The notes under the pieces are model-generated. The model ran no database searches. It was not told the origin of the DNA and saw nothing but the letters and a program-made list of their open reading frames with translations. A stretch of 64,000 nucleotides of DNA. Source: CBDDDW01 sp965226805 (GTDB taxonomy: Bacteria > Chloroflexota > Dehalococcoidia > Lucifugimonadales > JAGWBF01). The stretch covers positions 1 to 64,000 of the forward strand of contig CBDDDW010000004.1 of the NCBI GenBank assembly GCA_965226805.1. The letters are read 5' to 3'. A program made the position numbers and the translations under genes. Shown piece after piece: positions 35,404 through 43,538 of this stretch; within the stretch, counting starts at the first letter, position 1, and each line of letters starts with the position of its first letter.

Positions 35404-35739
35404 TCAGTCGCCGTCGGGGCCGTCCTCGTCGGCTTCCTGGCCGATGACGACGCAGTCCGCGTCGAGATTGACCTCGATCTCGCTGCCGTCGGCGAGGCGG
35501 ATCTCGACGCCGTAAGCCGCGCCGTCGTCGCCGACTTCGGTCTCCGTGACCGTGCTACCCTCCGGCTGTCCCGCGAGCGCGGCTGCAGTGCAATTGGCAA
35601 GGGCCGGGCCGGTGATGGGCTGGTCGTCGTCACCGCCACCCTGGGCAATGGCGATGCCCGCGCCGGTACCGCCGCCGATGACGCCGAGGGCGAGAACCAC
35701 CGCGACGATAATCCACAGTTTCTTCTTTTGTGCGAACAT
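35404..35739 (-). CDS. Small secreted PepSY-like protein of the two-component locus
   Basis: 111 residues. An N-terminal signal/anchor helix (KKLWIIVAVVLALGVIGGGTGAGIAIAQ) is followed by a short domain, ANCTAAALAGQPEGSTVTETEVGDDGAAYGVEIRLADGSEIEVNLDADCVVIG. This resembles a PepSY repeat (helix, then VEIRLADG strand pair), with two Cys that could form a disulfide. The acidic tail EADEDGPDGD may bind cations. It lies downstream of the sensor kinase, behind an array of 11-bp repeats, so it is probably a target and partner of that system. Confidence 0.72.
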   Translation of the reverse strand: MFAQKKKLWIIVAVVLALGVIGGGTGAGIAIAQGGGDDDQPITGPALANCTAAALAGQPEGSTVTETEVGDDGAAYGVEIRLADGSEIEVNLDADCVVIGQEADEDGPDGD

Positions 35740-35835
35740 TAGAATCTCACCACCTTTCTCTCAAATCTCTAAAGCTTCAGCCTCAGGCTGCATGTTTCCT
35801 TTCCCCACGGGTAACTTCATGACCTGAGTGTACGA

Positions 35836-35868
35836 TAGCTACATGAAGCTACGATGAAGGCTGCATTA
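35836..35868 (-). promoter_or_regulatory. 11-bp direct-repeat operator upstream of the PepSY-like gene
   Basis: On the minus strand three consecutive 11-mers read TTAATGCAGCC, TTCATCGTAGC and TTCATGTAGCT. The first overlaps the kinase stop codon. OmpR/PhoB regulators bind such 11-bp-phased repeats, and the array has the same TTAAT/TTCAT core as the one upstream of the regulator gene. Confidence 0.6.
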
Positions 35869-37272
35869 AGATCCGCTTGACTCCTGAGTCGGTAGCAGGA
35901 CGATGAAGGTTGATCCCTTACCGGGGACGCTTTCGACACGGATAGTGCCGCCATGGGCTTCTGCGATCCAACGGGAGATGGCCAGTCCAAGTCCTACACC
36001 TCCCTCGGCGCGGCTTCGGCCCTTGTCAACACGGTAGAAACGGTCGAAGAGATAGGGAAGATGTTCACGGCTAATACCAACGCCGGTGTCCTGGACTCGC
36101 AGCTCCACCTGACTCCCGTTCACATTCGATCCAACATTCACCTGCCCGCCAGAGGGAGTGTACTTGATAGCGTTGTCAAGGAGGTTGAGCATAAGCTGCA
36201 GCAACAAGTCTTCGTCGGCCTTTATGGTGACAGAAGAACCATTGTCAAACCAAAGCCCCACACCCTTATCAAGAGCCACGGGACGTACCTGCTCCACGAC
36301 TCCGGTCATCAGTTCAGCAACATCCACCTCGTCGAACACCAGGGGGATTTGGCCGGCGTCGGCGCGAGTCAGGGTGAGGAGGCTCCCAGCTAGACGGATG
36401 AGGTGGTCCACCTCCTCATTGACCGACCTGAGTACCTGCCGATAGGCCTCGGGCTCCCGCTCTTTTTGGAGGGAGACATCGATCTGCCCCTTAATAATCG
36501 TCAATGGGGTCCTCAGCTCGTGTGAGGCGTCAGCTGTGAACTGGCGCTGGCGTCGAAACGCATCGTCTAACCGAGCAATCATCTCGTCGAAAGTGCGTGC
36601 CAGACGACCGACTTCGTCATCTGGCAGGCGCAGGTTCAGCCTCTGGTCCAGGTCCTCCGCCGAGATATGGCGTACAGTCCTGGTTATATTGTCGATGGGG
36701 GACAGCGCACGCCCGGCCAAGAAGACCCCGCCAAAGCCTGCCACCACTAGGGTCACCGGGTAGGCAATGCCCATTATGAGCAGGAGGCTGGCTAGAGTCT
36801 CCGAAACATCGTCTTCGGATTGTCCCAATTCCAGCGCCCCCAAGATCGCTCCATCTCGTATGATCGGCAACGTGATCACACGTATCGCATCATCATCCGC
36901 GACGAATCTTGTACTGTGCCTTGTGGATTTCCCTGAGAGAGCGCTTGCCACAGTCTGGGTATCCACAGGGACCTGGCCCAAGGCCCCTGTGTTGTCAAAG
37001 CTTATTTCCCCAGAGACATCGAAGACCCGAGCAAAGCGCTCCTGACTCGCGTCTCGAGAGGATGTTTGTGCAGGCAAAAAAGGACGATCTCCTTCGTACT
37101 GAACGAAGTTCAGAAGGGTGCTGGCCCGGTTCTGGATCGATTCGTCGAGGCTCTGGTATAGGCTGTGGCGCAGCAGCAAGTATATGCCAGTAGCGAAGAC
37201 TGCCAGTATCACTGCGAGCAGGAACACATACCAGATAGTAAGCCGCAGACGAAGGGGAGCCCGGTTCAGCAC
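35866..37272 (-). CDS. Sensor histidine kinase (HAMP, HisKA, HATPase)
   Basis: 468 residues. There are two membrane helices (about 12-33 and 160-185) around an extracytoplasmic domain of about 125 residues. A HAMP segment (RALSPIDNITRTVRHISAEDLDQRL) is followed by the H box SHELRTPLTIIKGQ and ATP-lid motifs NLLDNAIKYTP, DTGVGIS, FDRFYR and GLGLAISRWIAEAHGG. It autophosphorylates on His and passes phosphate to the adjacent regulator. Its start overlaps the end of the regulator gene by 7 bp. The signal is unknown; the PepSY partner suggests envelope stress or peptides. Confidence 0.95.
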   Translation of the reverse strand: MLNRAPLRLRLTIWYVFLLAVILAVFATGIYLLLRHSLYQSLDESIQNRASTLLNFVQYEGDRPFLPAQTSSRDASQERFARVFDVSGEISFDNTGALGQVPVDTQTVASALSGKSTRHSTRFVADDDAIRVITLPIIRDGAILGALELGQSEDDVSETLASLLLIMGIAYPVTLVVAGFGGVFLAGRALSPIDNITRTVRHISAEDLDQRLNLRLPDDEVGRLARTFDEMIARLDDAFRRQRQFTADASHELRTPLTIIKGQIDVSLQKEREPEAYRQVLRSVNEEVDHLIRLAGSLLTLTRADAGQIPLVFDEVDVAELMTGVVEQVRPVALDKGVGLWFDNGSSVTIKADEDLLLQLMLNLLDNAIKYTPSGGQVNVGSNVNGSQVELRVQDTGVGISREHLPYLFDRFYRVDKGRSRAEGGVGLGLAISRWIAEAHGGTIRVESVPGKGSTFIVLLPTQESSGS

Positions 37273-37956
37273 GATCCCTCCGGTTGGCGGGAAGAGATCC
37301 TATAGCCAGCGCCGCGAATGGTCTGGATCAACTTGGCGGGAAAGCGATCGTCTATCTTGCGCCGGAGGTTTCGGATGTGGACATCGATGACGTTGGTAGC
37401 GTTGTCAAACTCGTAGTTCCACACGTGCTCAGCGATCATCGTCCGCGTGAGAACGTGATTCGGATGTCGCATCAGGTATTCTAGGAGGCGACACTCCTTG
37501 GTAGTGAGGTCTATGGTCGCGCCCTGCCGGGACACTTCCAGGGTTGTCGTATCAAACTTCAGGTCACCTACATGTAGAATGCTCCCCGAGACAGCTGTCT
37601 CACGGCGCGTCAGTGCTCGGAGGCGAGCTACCAGCTCGGCGAACGCGAAGGGCTTCACCAAATAGTCATCGGCGCCGCTATCGAGCCCCTTTAACCCGGT
37701 CCTCCACTGCGTCCCTGGCTGTGAGCATCAGGACGGGCGTTCGGAGCCCACGGCTCCGCAGTATGCGGCAGACCTCGATCCCGTCGCGCCGAGGAAGCAT
37801 TACATCCAGGATTATCACGTCGAAGACCGCTATGTCGGTCCAACCAGTCGCTTCCTCTCCATCGCGAGCAACGTCGACGGCGTAACCTTGTTCGGATAGG
37901 CCGCGAGTGACAAAGTCAGCAATGCGAGCTTCGTCTTCAACCAGCAATACACGCAT
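37266..37956 (-). pseudogene. OmpR-family response regulator, single-base frameshift
   Basis: The receiver domain from ATG 37956 (MRVLLVEDEARIADFV, DVIILDVMLPRRDG with phospho-Asp, LMLTARDA) stops early. The DNA-binding winged helix continues in another frame (LVKPFAFAELVARLRALTRR; LTTKECRLLEYLMRHPNHVLTRTMI; NVIDVHIRNLRRKID; TIRGAGYRI). At 37670-37685 the sequence AAAGGGGCTCGATAGC has four G where three would give the family sequence VKGLDSGADDYLVKPF. A sequence error is quite likely, because the kinase and both operators are intact. Confidence 0.85.
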
Positions 37957-37987
37957 GAAAATTTAACCCGACGAACTGTCTTCTCAG

Positions 37988-38019
37988 AGTATAGCGGATG
38001 AAGATTAAGCGCACATTAA
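37988..38019 (-). promoter_or_regulatory. Promoter and direct-repeat operator of the two-component operon
   Basis: On the minus strand two adjacent 11-mers, TTAATGTGCGC (38019-38009) and TTAATCTTCAT (38008-37998), precede a -10 element TATACT (37993-37988) at the position of a missing -35. This is the geometry of activation by PhoB/OmpR proteins and implies autoregulation. Confidence 0.6.
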
Positions 38020-38369
38020 CCCACGGGGAAGTGAATCGTTGCCCAACGCCAAGCCGCCAGTATCATGCGGGTTGACCTCACAATGATGCCAGACCCCTCT
38101 GAACGACGGGTAAGGGTGCGGACAACCCCAGGCCGACCATTGCCGAAGGGGCAGTTGTCATCTATTTCTGCCTGGCCAACACCTTTTATGCCTCGTTGCT
38201 AATGTGCGCCCACTGGGAGATGAGGCAGCATTTGTTTCGGACGCGTGGAGATGGCCGGGGACGCCCTCTCTTGATATGCCGGGCCTGTCGGCTAGAATAG
38301 CTGAAGGCCGCGGCCTCTCATACTGGACGTGAGGTGCTGGCCTCGATCGATCTTTTATGGAGGTGTGAA
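38020..38369. other. Intergenic region between the two-component operon and the RidA gene
   Basis: About 350 bp between divergent genes. No gene is seen. GGAGG at 38357-38361 is the ribosome site of the RidA gene. Confidence 0.35.
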
Positions 38370-38834
38370 ATGGAGATTGAGAAGAAACTTGAAGAGATGG
38401 GCCTGAAGCTACCGCCCAGCTCCGCCCCCATAGCGAACTACGTCAGGGCCGTGCGTGCCGGTAACCTGCTGTTCGTCGCCGGCCATGTGGCCAGTATGCC
38501 CGACGGGACTCCCCTCAACCCTGGGAAGCTAGGCAGGGAAGTAGACATCGAGCAAGGGTATGAGTCGGCCCGTCAGGCCATGCTCAACTGCCTGTCCAGT
38601 ATCAGGGAAAACATCGGCGACCTGGACAGGGTGAAACGAGTGGTGAAGCTGCTCTGCATGGTCAACTGTACCCCCGAGTTTGGGGACCAGCCAAAGGTGG
38701 CCAACGGCGCCTCGGACCTTCTGGTGGCCCTCTACGGTGACCGGGGGCGCCACGCCAGGTCGGCGGTAGGTATGGGCAGCCTACCAGGGAATAGCTGCAT
38801 CGAGATAGAGATGATCGTCAAGGTGGAGGACTAG
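38370..38834 (+). CDS. RidA/YjgF-family protein
   Basis: 154 residues. The ATG at 38370 follows GGAGGTGTGAA and is preferred to an upstream in-frame start. The sequence NYVRAVRAGNLLFVAGHVASMPDGTP and the end HARSAVGMGSLPGNSCIEIEMIVKVE show the trimeric chorismate-mutase-like fold, with the Arg and Glu used for imine hydrolysis. It is longer than RidA (about 128) and resembles the YjgH/atu1953-like branch. The stop TAG is supplied by the end of a 148-bp dispersed element. Confidence 0.88.
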   Translation: MEIEKKLEEMGLKLPPSSAPIANYVRAVRAGNLLFVAGHVASMPDGTPLNPGKLGREVDIEQGYESARQAMLNCLSSIRENIGDLDRVKRVVKLLCMVNCTPEFGDQPKVANGASDLLVALYGDRGRHARSAVGMGSLPGNSCIEIEMIVKVED

Positions 38835-38978
38835 CAGGTGCTGAAAAGCTCTTTCGACCATCCCCCTGGCCCCCTTCCTGGCCAGGAAGGGGGAGAAACT
38901 TATATCTGAGGGACACCCTCAGACACCCGGCAAAGGGGCTTCGCCCCTCTGCACACCCTTTCTGTCGCAGCCTGCTAG
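38831..38978 (+). repeat. MITE-like dispersed element, copy 1
   Basis: 148 bp with perfect 8-bp terminal inverted repeats CTAGCAGG and CCTGCTAG. Inside are a 24-bp palindrome of C5-TTCCTGG type (about 38871-38894), a GAGGGACACCCTC hairpin and GGGGCTTCGCCCC. Its left end provides the TAG stop of the RidA gene and its right end the TAG stop of nadE on the other strand. The copies at 52264 and 59922 are in the same orientation. No transposase is encoded. Confidence 0.85.
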
Positions 38979-40717
38979 AACTGTCTGTATCTATTCACGA
39001 TGGGTAGGCGGCGGTCTTTGCCGAACGCCCTGGGCGTTATCTTCACGCCCGGCGGCGCTTGCCTTCGCTTGTACTCGCTTCTGTCGATCGCGAGTATCAC
39101 CTGTCTGACTATGTGGTCCTCAAAGCCCATCTCAACTATCTCCCGGAAGCTGCGGTCCTCCTCCACGTAGGCCTTGACGATGCGGTCTAGGACCTCATAG
39201 GGGGGTAGGGTATCCTGGTCGGTCTGGCCGGGTTTGAGCTCGGCGCTGGGAGGCTTCTCGAAGACGGCCTCGGGAATCACGTCAGCGGGCTCGCCGTTGC
39301 TGTTCCGCCATCGGGCGAGCTCATAGACCAGTGTCTTGGGGACGTCCTTGATTACCGAGAACCCTCCGGCCATATCTCCGTACAGGGTCCCATATCCCAT
39401 CGCCAGCTCGCTCTTGTTCCCCGTAGTAAGCACCAGCCAGCCGAACTTGTTAGAGATGGCCATGAGGGTGTTGCCCCTGATGCGGGCCTGTATGTTCTCT
39501 TCGGCCACGTTGGCCTCGGTCCCCTTGAAATGGGGTTCCAACATGTCCAGGAAGGCCGTGTGGGCCGGCTCCATCGGCACGAGCCAGAGGTCTATCCCCA
39601 GGTTCCGCGCCAGTACCTTTGCGTCAACGATGCTCCCTCCGCTGGAGTATCTTGAGGGCATGGCCACGCCGAGGACGTTCTCCGGCCCCAGAGCGCTCAC
39701 AGCTATGCACGCGGTTAGAGAGGAGTCTATGCCCCCAGACAGGCCGAGAACCACCTTTTCAAATTGACTCTTTCTGACGTAGTCACCGGTACCCAGCACC
39801 AGAGCGCCGTATATCTGTCCGATGGGGTCGAGGGCCTGGACTTGATCGCCGACAGGTAGAAGAGAACGTTCGGCTGGGAGGTATTCCGATACTGAAATAT
39901 GTTCCGCGGCGCCTATCTCGCTCAGGAGGGTGGGGTTCTCCTTACGGGGCTTTGCGTCCTGGAGTCTCGAGCTGGAAAGGGAGTCTGCATCCAGGTCGGC
40001 GACGATCAGGTCCTCCTCGAACTCTTTACCCTTTGCCACCAGCTCACCACGTTGGTTGAAGATGGAGCTGCCGCCGTCGAAGACCAGCTCATCCTGTCCA
40101 CCCACTGAGTTGACATAAGCAACGTAGAGCTCATGGTCGGCGGCCTTGGTGGCCAGCATCCTCTCGCGATCGGGGCGCTTGCCGGCGTGATAGGGAGAGG
40201 CGCTGATGTTGACGATCAACTCTGCCCCGGCGTCACTCTGCACGTCGGTGGGGCCCACCGGGTACCATATATCCTCGCAGATGTTGACTCCCACGTTCAC
40301 TCCGTTGAGGGTGTAGACGGGGCATACTTTCCCGGATTTGAAGTACCTGTCCTCGTCGAAGACACCGTAGGTGGGGAGGTACATCTTGTGATACACGCCC
40401 ACCAGCTCTTCGTCGTAGGCTATTGCTGAGGCGTTGTATATGTCGGAGTCGGCGTCGACGAAGCCCACCACGACGGCGATTCCCCTGGAGGCCGCCACGA
40501 CCTTGCGCATGGCCACCAGGTTGTCCTGGATGAAGGAGGGTATGAACAGGAGGTCTTCAGCTGGATAGCCGGTGATGGCCATCTCGGGAAAAGCTACCAG
40601 GTCCGCACCCAAGGCGCGGGCGTCTCCTATAAATCGGATAACCTTGGCGGTGTTCCCGTCCAGGTCTCCAACTGTGGTGTTGATCTGAGCCAGCGCTATG
40701 CGAAAGGTGCGCATCAT
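38975..40717 (-). CDS. nadE: Glutamine-dependent NAD+ synthetase
   Basis: About 580 residues. An N-terminal nitrilase-type amidase domain (MRTFRIALAQINTTVGDLDGN; Glu in AFPEMAITGYP; Lys in KMYLPTYGVFDE; Cys in NICEDIWYP) is joined to the C-terminal synthetase (VLGLSGGIDSSLTACIAV, TGNKSELAMGYGTLYGDMAGGFSVIKDVPK). It amidates nicotinate adenine dinucleotide using glutamine and ATP. The tandem ATG at 40717/40714 fits the family N terminus; the ribosome site is weak. The C terminus YRQF ends at a TAG formed by the dispersed element. Confidence 0.96.
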   Translation of the reverse strand: MMRTFRIALAQINTTVGDLDGNTAKVIRFIGDARALGADLVAFPEMAITGYPAEDLLFIPSFIQDNLVAMRKVVAASRGIAVVVGFVDADSDIYNASAIAYDEELVGVYHKMYLPTYGVFDEDRYFKSGKVCPVYTLNGVNVGVNICEDIWYPVGPTDVQSDAGAELIVNISASPYHAGKRPDRERMLATKAADHELYVAYVNSVGGQDELVFDGGSSIFNQRGELVAKGKEFEEDLIVADLDADSLSSSRLQDAKPRKENPTLLSEIGAAEHISVSEYLPAERSLLPVGDQVQALDPIGQIYGALVLGTGDYVRKSQFEKVVLGLSGGIDSSLTACIAVSALGPENVLGVAMPSRYSSGGSIVDAKVLARNLGIDLWLVPMEPAHTAFLDMLEPHFKGTEANVAEENIQARIRGNTLMAISNKFGWLVLTTGNKSELAMGYGTLYGDMAGGFSVIKDVPKTLVYELARWRNSNGEPADVIPEAVFEKPPSAELKPGQTDQDTLPPYEVLDRIVKAYVEEDRSFREIVEMGFEDHIVRQVILAIDRSEYKRRQAPPGVKITPRAFGKDRRLPIVNRYRQF

Positions 40718-40795
40718 AGCTACCGATGGGCTGTTCGTCTGCGAGTATAACACACCCCTAGGCGCGGGGGGACTAGCTGAATCATATCTCTACGC

Positions 40796-41047
40796 TCAGG
40801 TTCCAGCAGGGTCCCTCGGTTGGCGGGCGAGGGCTGCCTTTCGGTTCTGTCCCATGAACCGCTGTAATGCGACCAGCGCCCACATGGCCTCGATAACGGT
40901 GATGGGGTAGACTTCGGCGAACCCGCTGTAAACCGAGGTAGCCGCGGAGCCGCCGGCGAATATCAGAATGAACCACCTAGACCGGGGTTCCAGCCAGTAG
41001 GAAAGGAACATGATGGCGACAGCAATCGAACCAAAGATTGTGAGCAT
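40796..41047 (-). CDS. Small membrane protein
   Basis: 83 residues. The ATG at 41047 follows GGAGGTCGC. It begins MLTIFGSIAVAIMFLSYWLEPRSRWFILIFAGGSAATSVYSGF and contains two to three short hydrophobic helices, then a basic tail (RFMGQNRKAALARQPRD). It resembles small SMR-like or YrhK-like membrane proteins with no assigned role. It lies 79 bp upstream of nadE on the same strand and is divergent from the HAD gene. Confidence 0.65.
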   Translation of the reverse strand: MLTIFGSIAVAIMFLSYWLEPRSRWFILIFAGGSAATSVYSGFAEVYPITVIEAMWALVALQRFMGQNRKAALARQPRDPAGT

Positions 41048-41131
41048 GCGACCTCCGGACCGGCACTCAGGTGGGGCCAATTAGTGTACAATCCCTAATT
41101 ATAGGATACGCGTGAATGGGAGCCGAGGGAA

Positions 41132-41890
41132 TTGCCCATAAGAGGCGTTACCTTTGATCTGTGGCAGACCCTTCTCATGGACAACCGCGATCTTGGGTTG
41201 TCTCGCATGAGAGTTCGCCTGGAGGGCACCATGGAGGCGCTGTCGGAGGCGGGTGAGAAGTTCACGAAAGACCAGGTTGACAGGGCCTACCGGCAGTGTC
41301 ATCAGGCGTGTAGTGACATCAGGGCCCAAGGTCGGGATGTTAGCTTCACAGAGCAAATTGAGATTTTCATCGAGAATATAGACCCTGGCCTCGAGGACCG
41401 GCTCGATGGGGAGGTGGTGAGGCGAATCTCCACCACGTACGCCGATTCCTTCTTCTGCCACCCGCCCGTCCCTCATGCCGATGCGGCGCCCGTGCTGGAC
41501 TCTCTGAAAGAGAATGGGTACCGGCTGGGACTTATCTCCAACACGGGAATGACCCCGGGGGTAATCTTTAGGACTTATATGGAGCAGATAGGAATCCTGA
41601 GCTATTTCGATGCACTGACTTTTTCCGACGAGGTGCGGCTGTCCAAGCCTTCGGCGGAGATCTTCATTCGAGGGGCCGAGCCTTTAGGTATTCCACTTGA
41701 GCAGGTGGTACACGTAGGTGACCATCTGTTGAACGACGTACTCGGCGCCAGCCGGCTGGGAATGAAGACGATCTGGATCGAGACCTATGAAGAGGGTAGG
41801 ACACCGGTGGAGGTAGCGCCCGACGCTACGGTGAAGTCCCTGGGAGACGTAACAGCGGCCGTTGAGAGCCTCTCTGCTACATTACCCTGA
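41132..41890 (+). CDS. HAD-superfamily hydrolase
   Basis: 252 residues. HAD motif 1 is TFDLWQTLL, in which the second Asp is replaced by Trp (DLWQT, as in several haloacid-dehalogenase and phosphatase branches). Motif 2 is LISNTG, motif 3 Lys is in RLSKPSAEIF and motif 4 is HVGDHLLNDVLGA. A four-helix cap lies between motifs 1 and 2. The family hydrolyses phosphate esters or C-halogen bonds; the Trp at the general acid/base position makes ordinary phosphatase activity less certain. The start is TTG at 41132 with GAGGGA upstream. Confidence 0.88.
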   Translation: MPIRGVTFDLWQTLLMDNRDLGLSRMRVRLEGTMEALSEAGEKFTKDQVDRAYRQCHQACSDIRAQGRDVSFTEQIEIFIENIDPGLEDRLDGEVVRRISTTYADSFFCHPPVPHADAAPVLDSLKENGYRLGLISNTGMTPGVIFRTYMEQIGILSYFDALTFSDEVRLSKPSAEIFIRGAEPLGIPLEQVVHVGDHLLNDVLGASRLGMKTIWIETYEEGRTPVEVAPDATVKSLGDVTAAVESLSATLP

Positions 41891-42136
41891 CGGGTGCTTC
41901 GGCGAACTGATGCCCTTCGACAAGCTCAAGTTGAGAAGCAGGTCTCCCGCTCATGGTCAGCCTGTCGAACCACGCTGGCCTTGACCTAAAAAGCCACATT
42001 CCCTGCTGTCACCCTGAGCGCAGCGAAGGGTCTTACCTTGCTAATGAGAAACGAGGGAGAGATTCTTCGTCGCTTCGCTCCTCAGAACGACAGTTTTGAG
42101 GCAAGGCCCCACGCTCATGGTGAGCCTGTCGAACCA
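41891..42136. repeat. Cluster of TTCGACAGGCTCA-type dispersed repeats
   Basis: Contains GCTCATGGTCAGCCTGTCGAACCAC near 41932 and GCTCATGGTGAGCCTGTCGAACCAC near 42113, each split here by indels. Between them is a block with CACCCTGAGCGCAGCGAAGGGTCT and CTTCGTCGCTTCGCTCCTCAG. The right-hand unit forms the last six codons (GSTGSP) and stop of the DUF3179 gene. It belongs to the same family as 2925-3195 and 56930-57222. Confidence 0.6.
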
Positions 42137-43269
42137 CCCCCAACATCGGGAGCGGTCCCCTCGAACAGCTCAGTCTCTGGTCTATAGTCCTTCCAGGCGA
42201 ACCAGAACTCGTAATGGGATGCCACTTGCTCCAGGGTAGTGCCCGCGAGAGGCCCCTCGCGCGCCCTTCCTGTCAACGGGTCCCACAGGGTCCCCGTCTC
42301 CAGGTCCTCTATCACCAGGAACTTGCCCGACTCCTCCGCCCGCCGGAAATTGAGGCGGGCCCCGTCCACCATCGGGTTGTATACGACGCCGGTGCCGGAC
42401 GCTTGATCGAAGGTAACGAGCAAGGCCACTCCGTCGACTAGGTCATTGACTACCGGGGCGTCGGCCAGCCGAGAAAACGGGTACGCCTTGGCCACGCCGC
42501 CAATGGTAACGCCTACCACCAGCTCTTTTGAAGGGAGGCGGACGTCCCTTACGCTCTCGCCGATTATGCCCGTGGATGAGCCGCTGTAGTAGCTCCTGTA
42601 AGGGTCGGACCTGTAGGATCCTCTCTTGTCCAGCACCAGAGTGTCGGGATGAGCCGACACCCATTTCTGCCAGGTGGTCTGGACGGCTGGAACGATGGTA
42701 AGGGGCGTGCCTTTCAGGCTCCCTTCAACCGCCTGTCCGGTAACCTGAGCCCACAGACTGTCAGTCTCTCTGTCGAACATCACCAGGCCGTTCATGATCA
42801 GCTTTCCAGAGACCCCGAAGGTAAGCAGCTGCCCCTCCACATCCCGGGCATACACGATGCCCGAATAGCACAGAGGTCACCACGTGATAGCTAGCGCGAC
42901 CCCTCCCACCACATCATTCACGATCTCATGGCGACTGAGAATGTTGATCGGGTACGCCTTTATGTCGCTCCCGATCTCAAGGGCGATCACCTGCTCCCCG
43001 CGGTCCATCCAAAGCTCGGCCTCGGTCGCCGGGACAAACTTGGGGTTTGTGATGGCAGGGATAGCGTCCCTGGGTAGCACGGATACTATGCGGAAGTCTT
43101 TAGGTTCTCCGGTCTCCACGTCCTCCACCTCTACCGTGGTGGAATCATACCCAAGCTGCTGGAATATCAGATAACCCACCGTGAAGACCGCGGCGATCAC
43201 AGCAAGGATTGGAAGCTTTCTGAGGAGCCCTAAAGGGGAAAACGCGCCCATACGACCTGAGGCCTTCAT
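42115..43269 (-). CDS. DUF3179 protein, probable selenoprotein (in-frame UGA at the Cys site)
   Basis: 384 residues when read through the TGA at 42877-42879. The N-terminal membrane helix LPILAVIAAVFTVGYLIF anchors a DUF3179 domain: IPAITNPKFVPATEAELWMDRGEQVIALEIGSDIKAYPINILSRHEIVNDVVGGVALAITW, then UGA, then PLCYSGIVYARDVEGQLLTFGVSGKL. In the family this point reads C-P-L-C, so UGA replaces the first Cys and gives a UxxC redox motif. A stem of 10 bp with a 5-nt loop lies 20 nt downstream. Both halves are in one frame. The last residues come from a dispersed repeat. The start overlaps the upstream gene as ATGA. The family's function is unknown. No sel genes are in the window. Confidence 0.8.
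42841..42866 (-). promoter_or_regulatory. Candidate bacterial SECIS hairpin
   Basis: On the minus strand ATTCGGGCAT, loop CGTGT, ATGCCCGGGAT: ten pairs with one bulged G. G is the second loop base. Twenty nt separate the UGA from the apical loop, within the 16-37 nt window used for bacterial SECIS prediction. The element lies inside the coding sequence, as it must in bacteria. Confidence 0.65.
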
Positions 43270-43538
43270 GGACCGGGCTCCCTGCTAGAGAGCCCGGCTC
43301 CATTGGCGTGAAAGCGTCCCCTTAAGAAACTGAACATGGCGCATGCCGCTACGTAGCCGGCCACCGTTCCGGCAAAGGCCCAGAGGAAGATGAAAAGCAT
43401 CCACACGAATATTACTGCCTGGCCCGACATATCCAGCGCCGAAGTCAGGGAGTATTGGGTCGTTTCCAATGCTGGCCGCCAGTAGAGGGCCAGGCCCCCC
43501 GCCAGAAAAGCAACCATCACCTTGATCGAGGCCTTCAT
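43266..43538 (-). CDS. Small membrane protein co-transcribed with the DUF3179 gene
   Basis: 90 residues with two transmembrane helices (IKVMVAFLAGGLALYW; VIFVWMLFIFLWAFAGTVAGYVAACAMFSFL) and a polar C-terminal tail. No family is recognised. Its stop overlaps the DUF3179 start as ATGA, so the two are translationally coupled and may act together at the membrane. The ATG at 43538 has a weak ribosome site. Confidence 0.65.
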   Translation of the reverse strand: MKASIKVMVAFLAGGLALYWRPALETTQYSLTSALDMSGQAVIFVWMLFIFLWAFAGTVAGYVAACAMFSFLRGRFHANGAGLSSREPGP

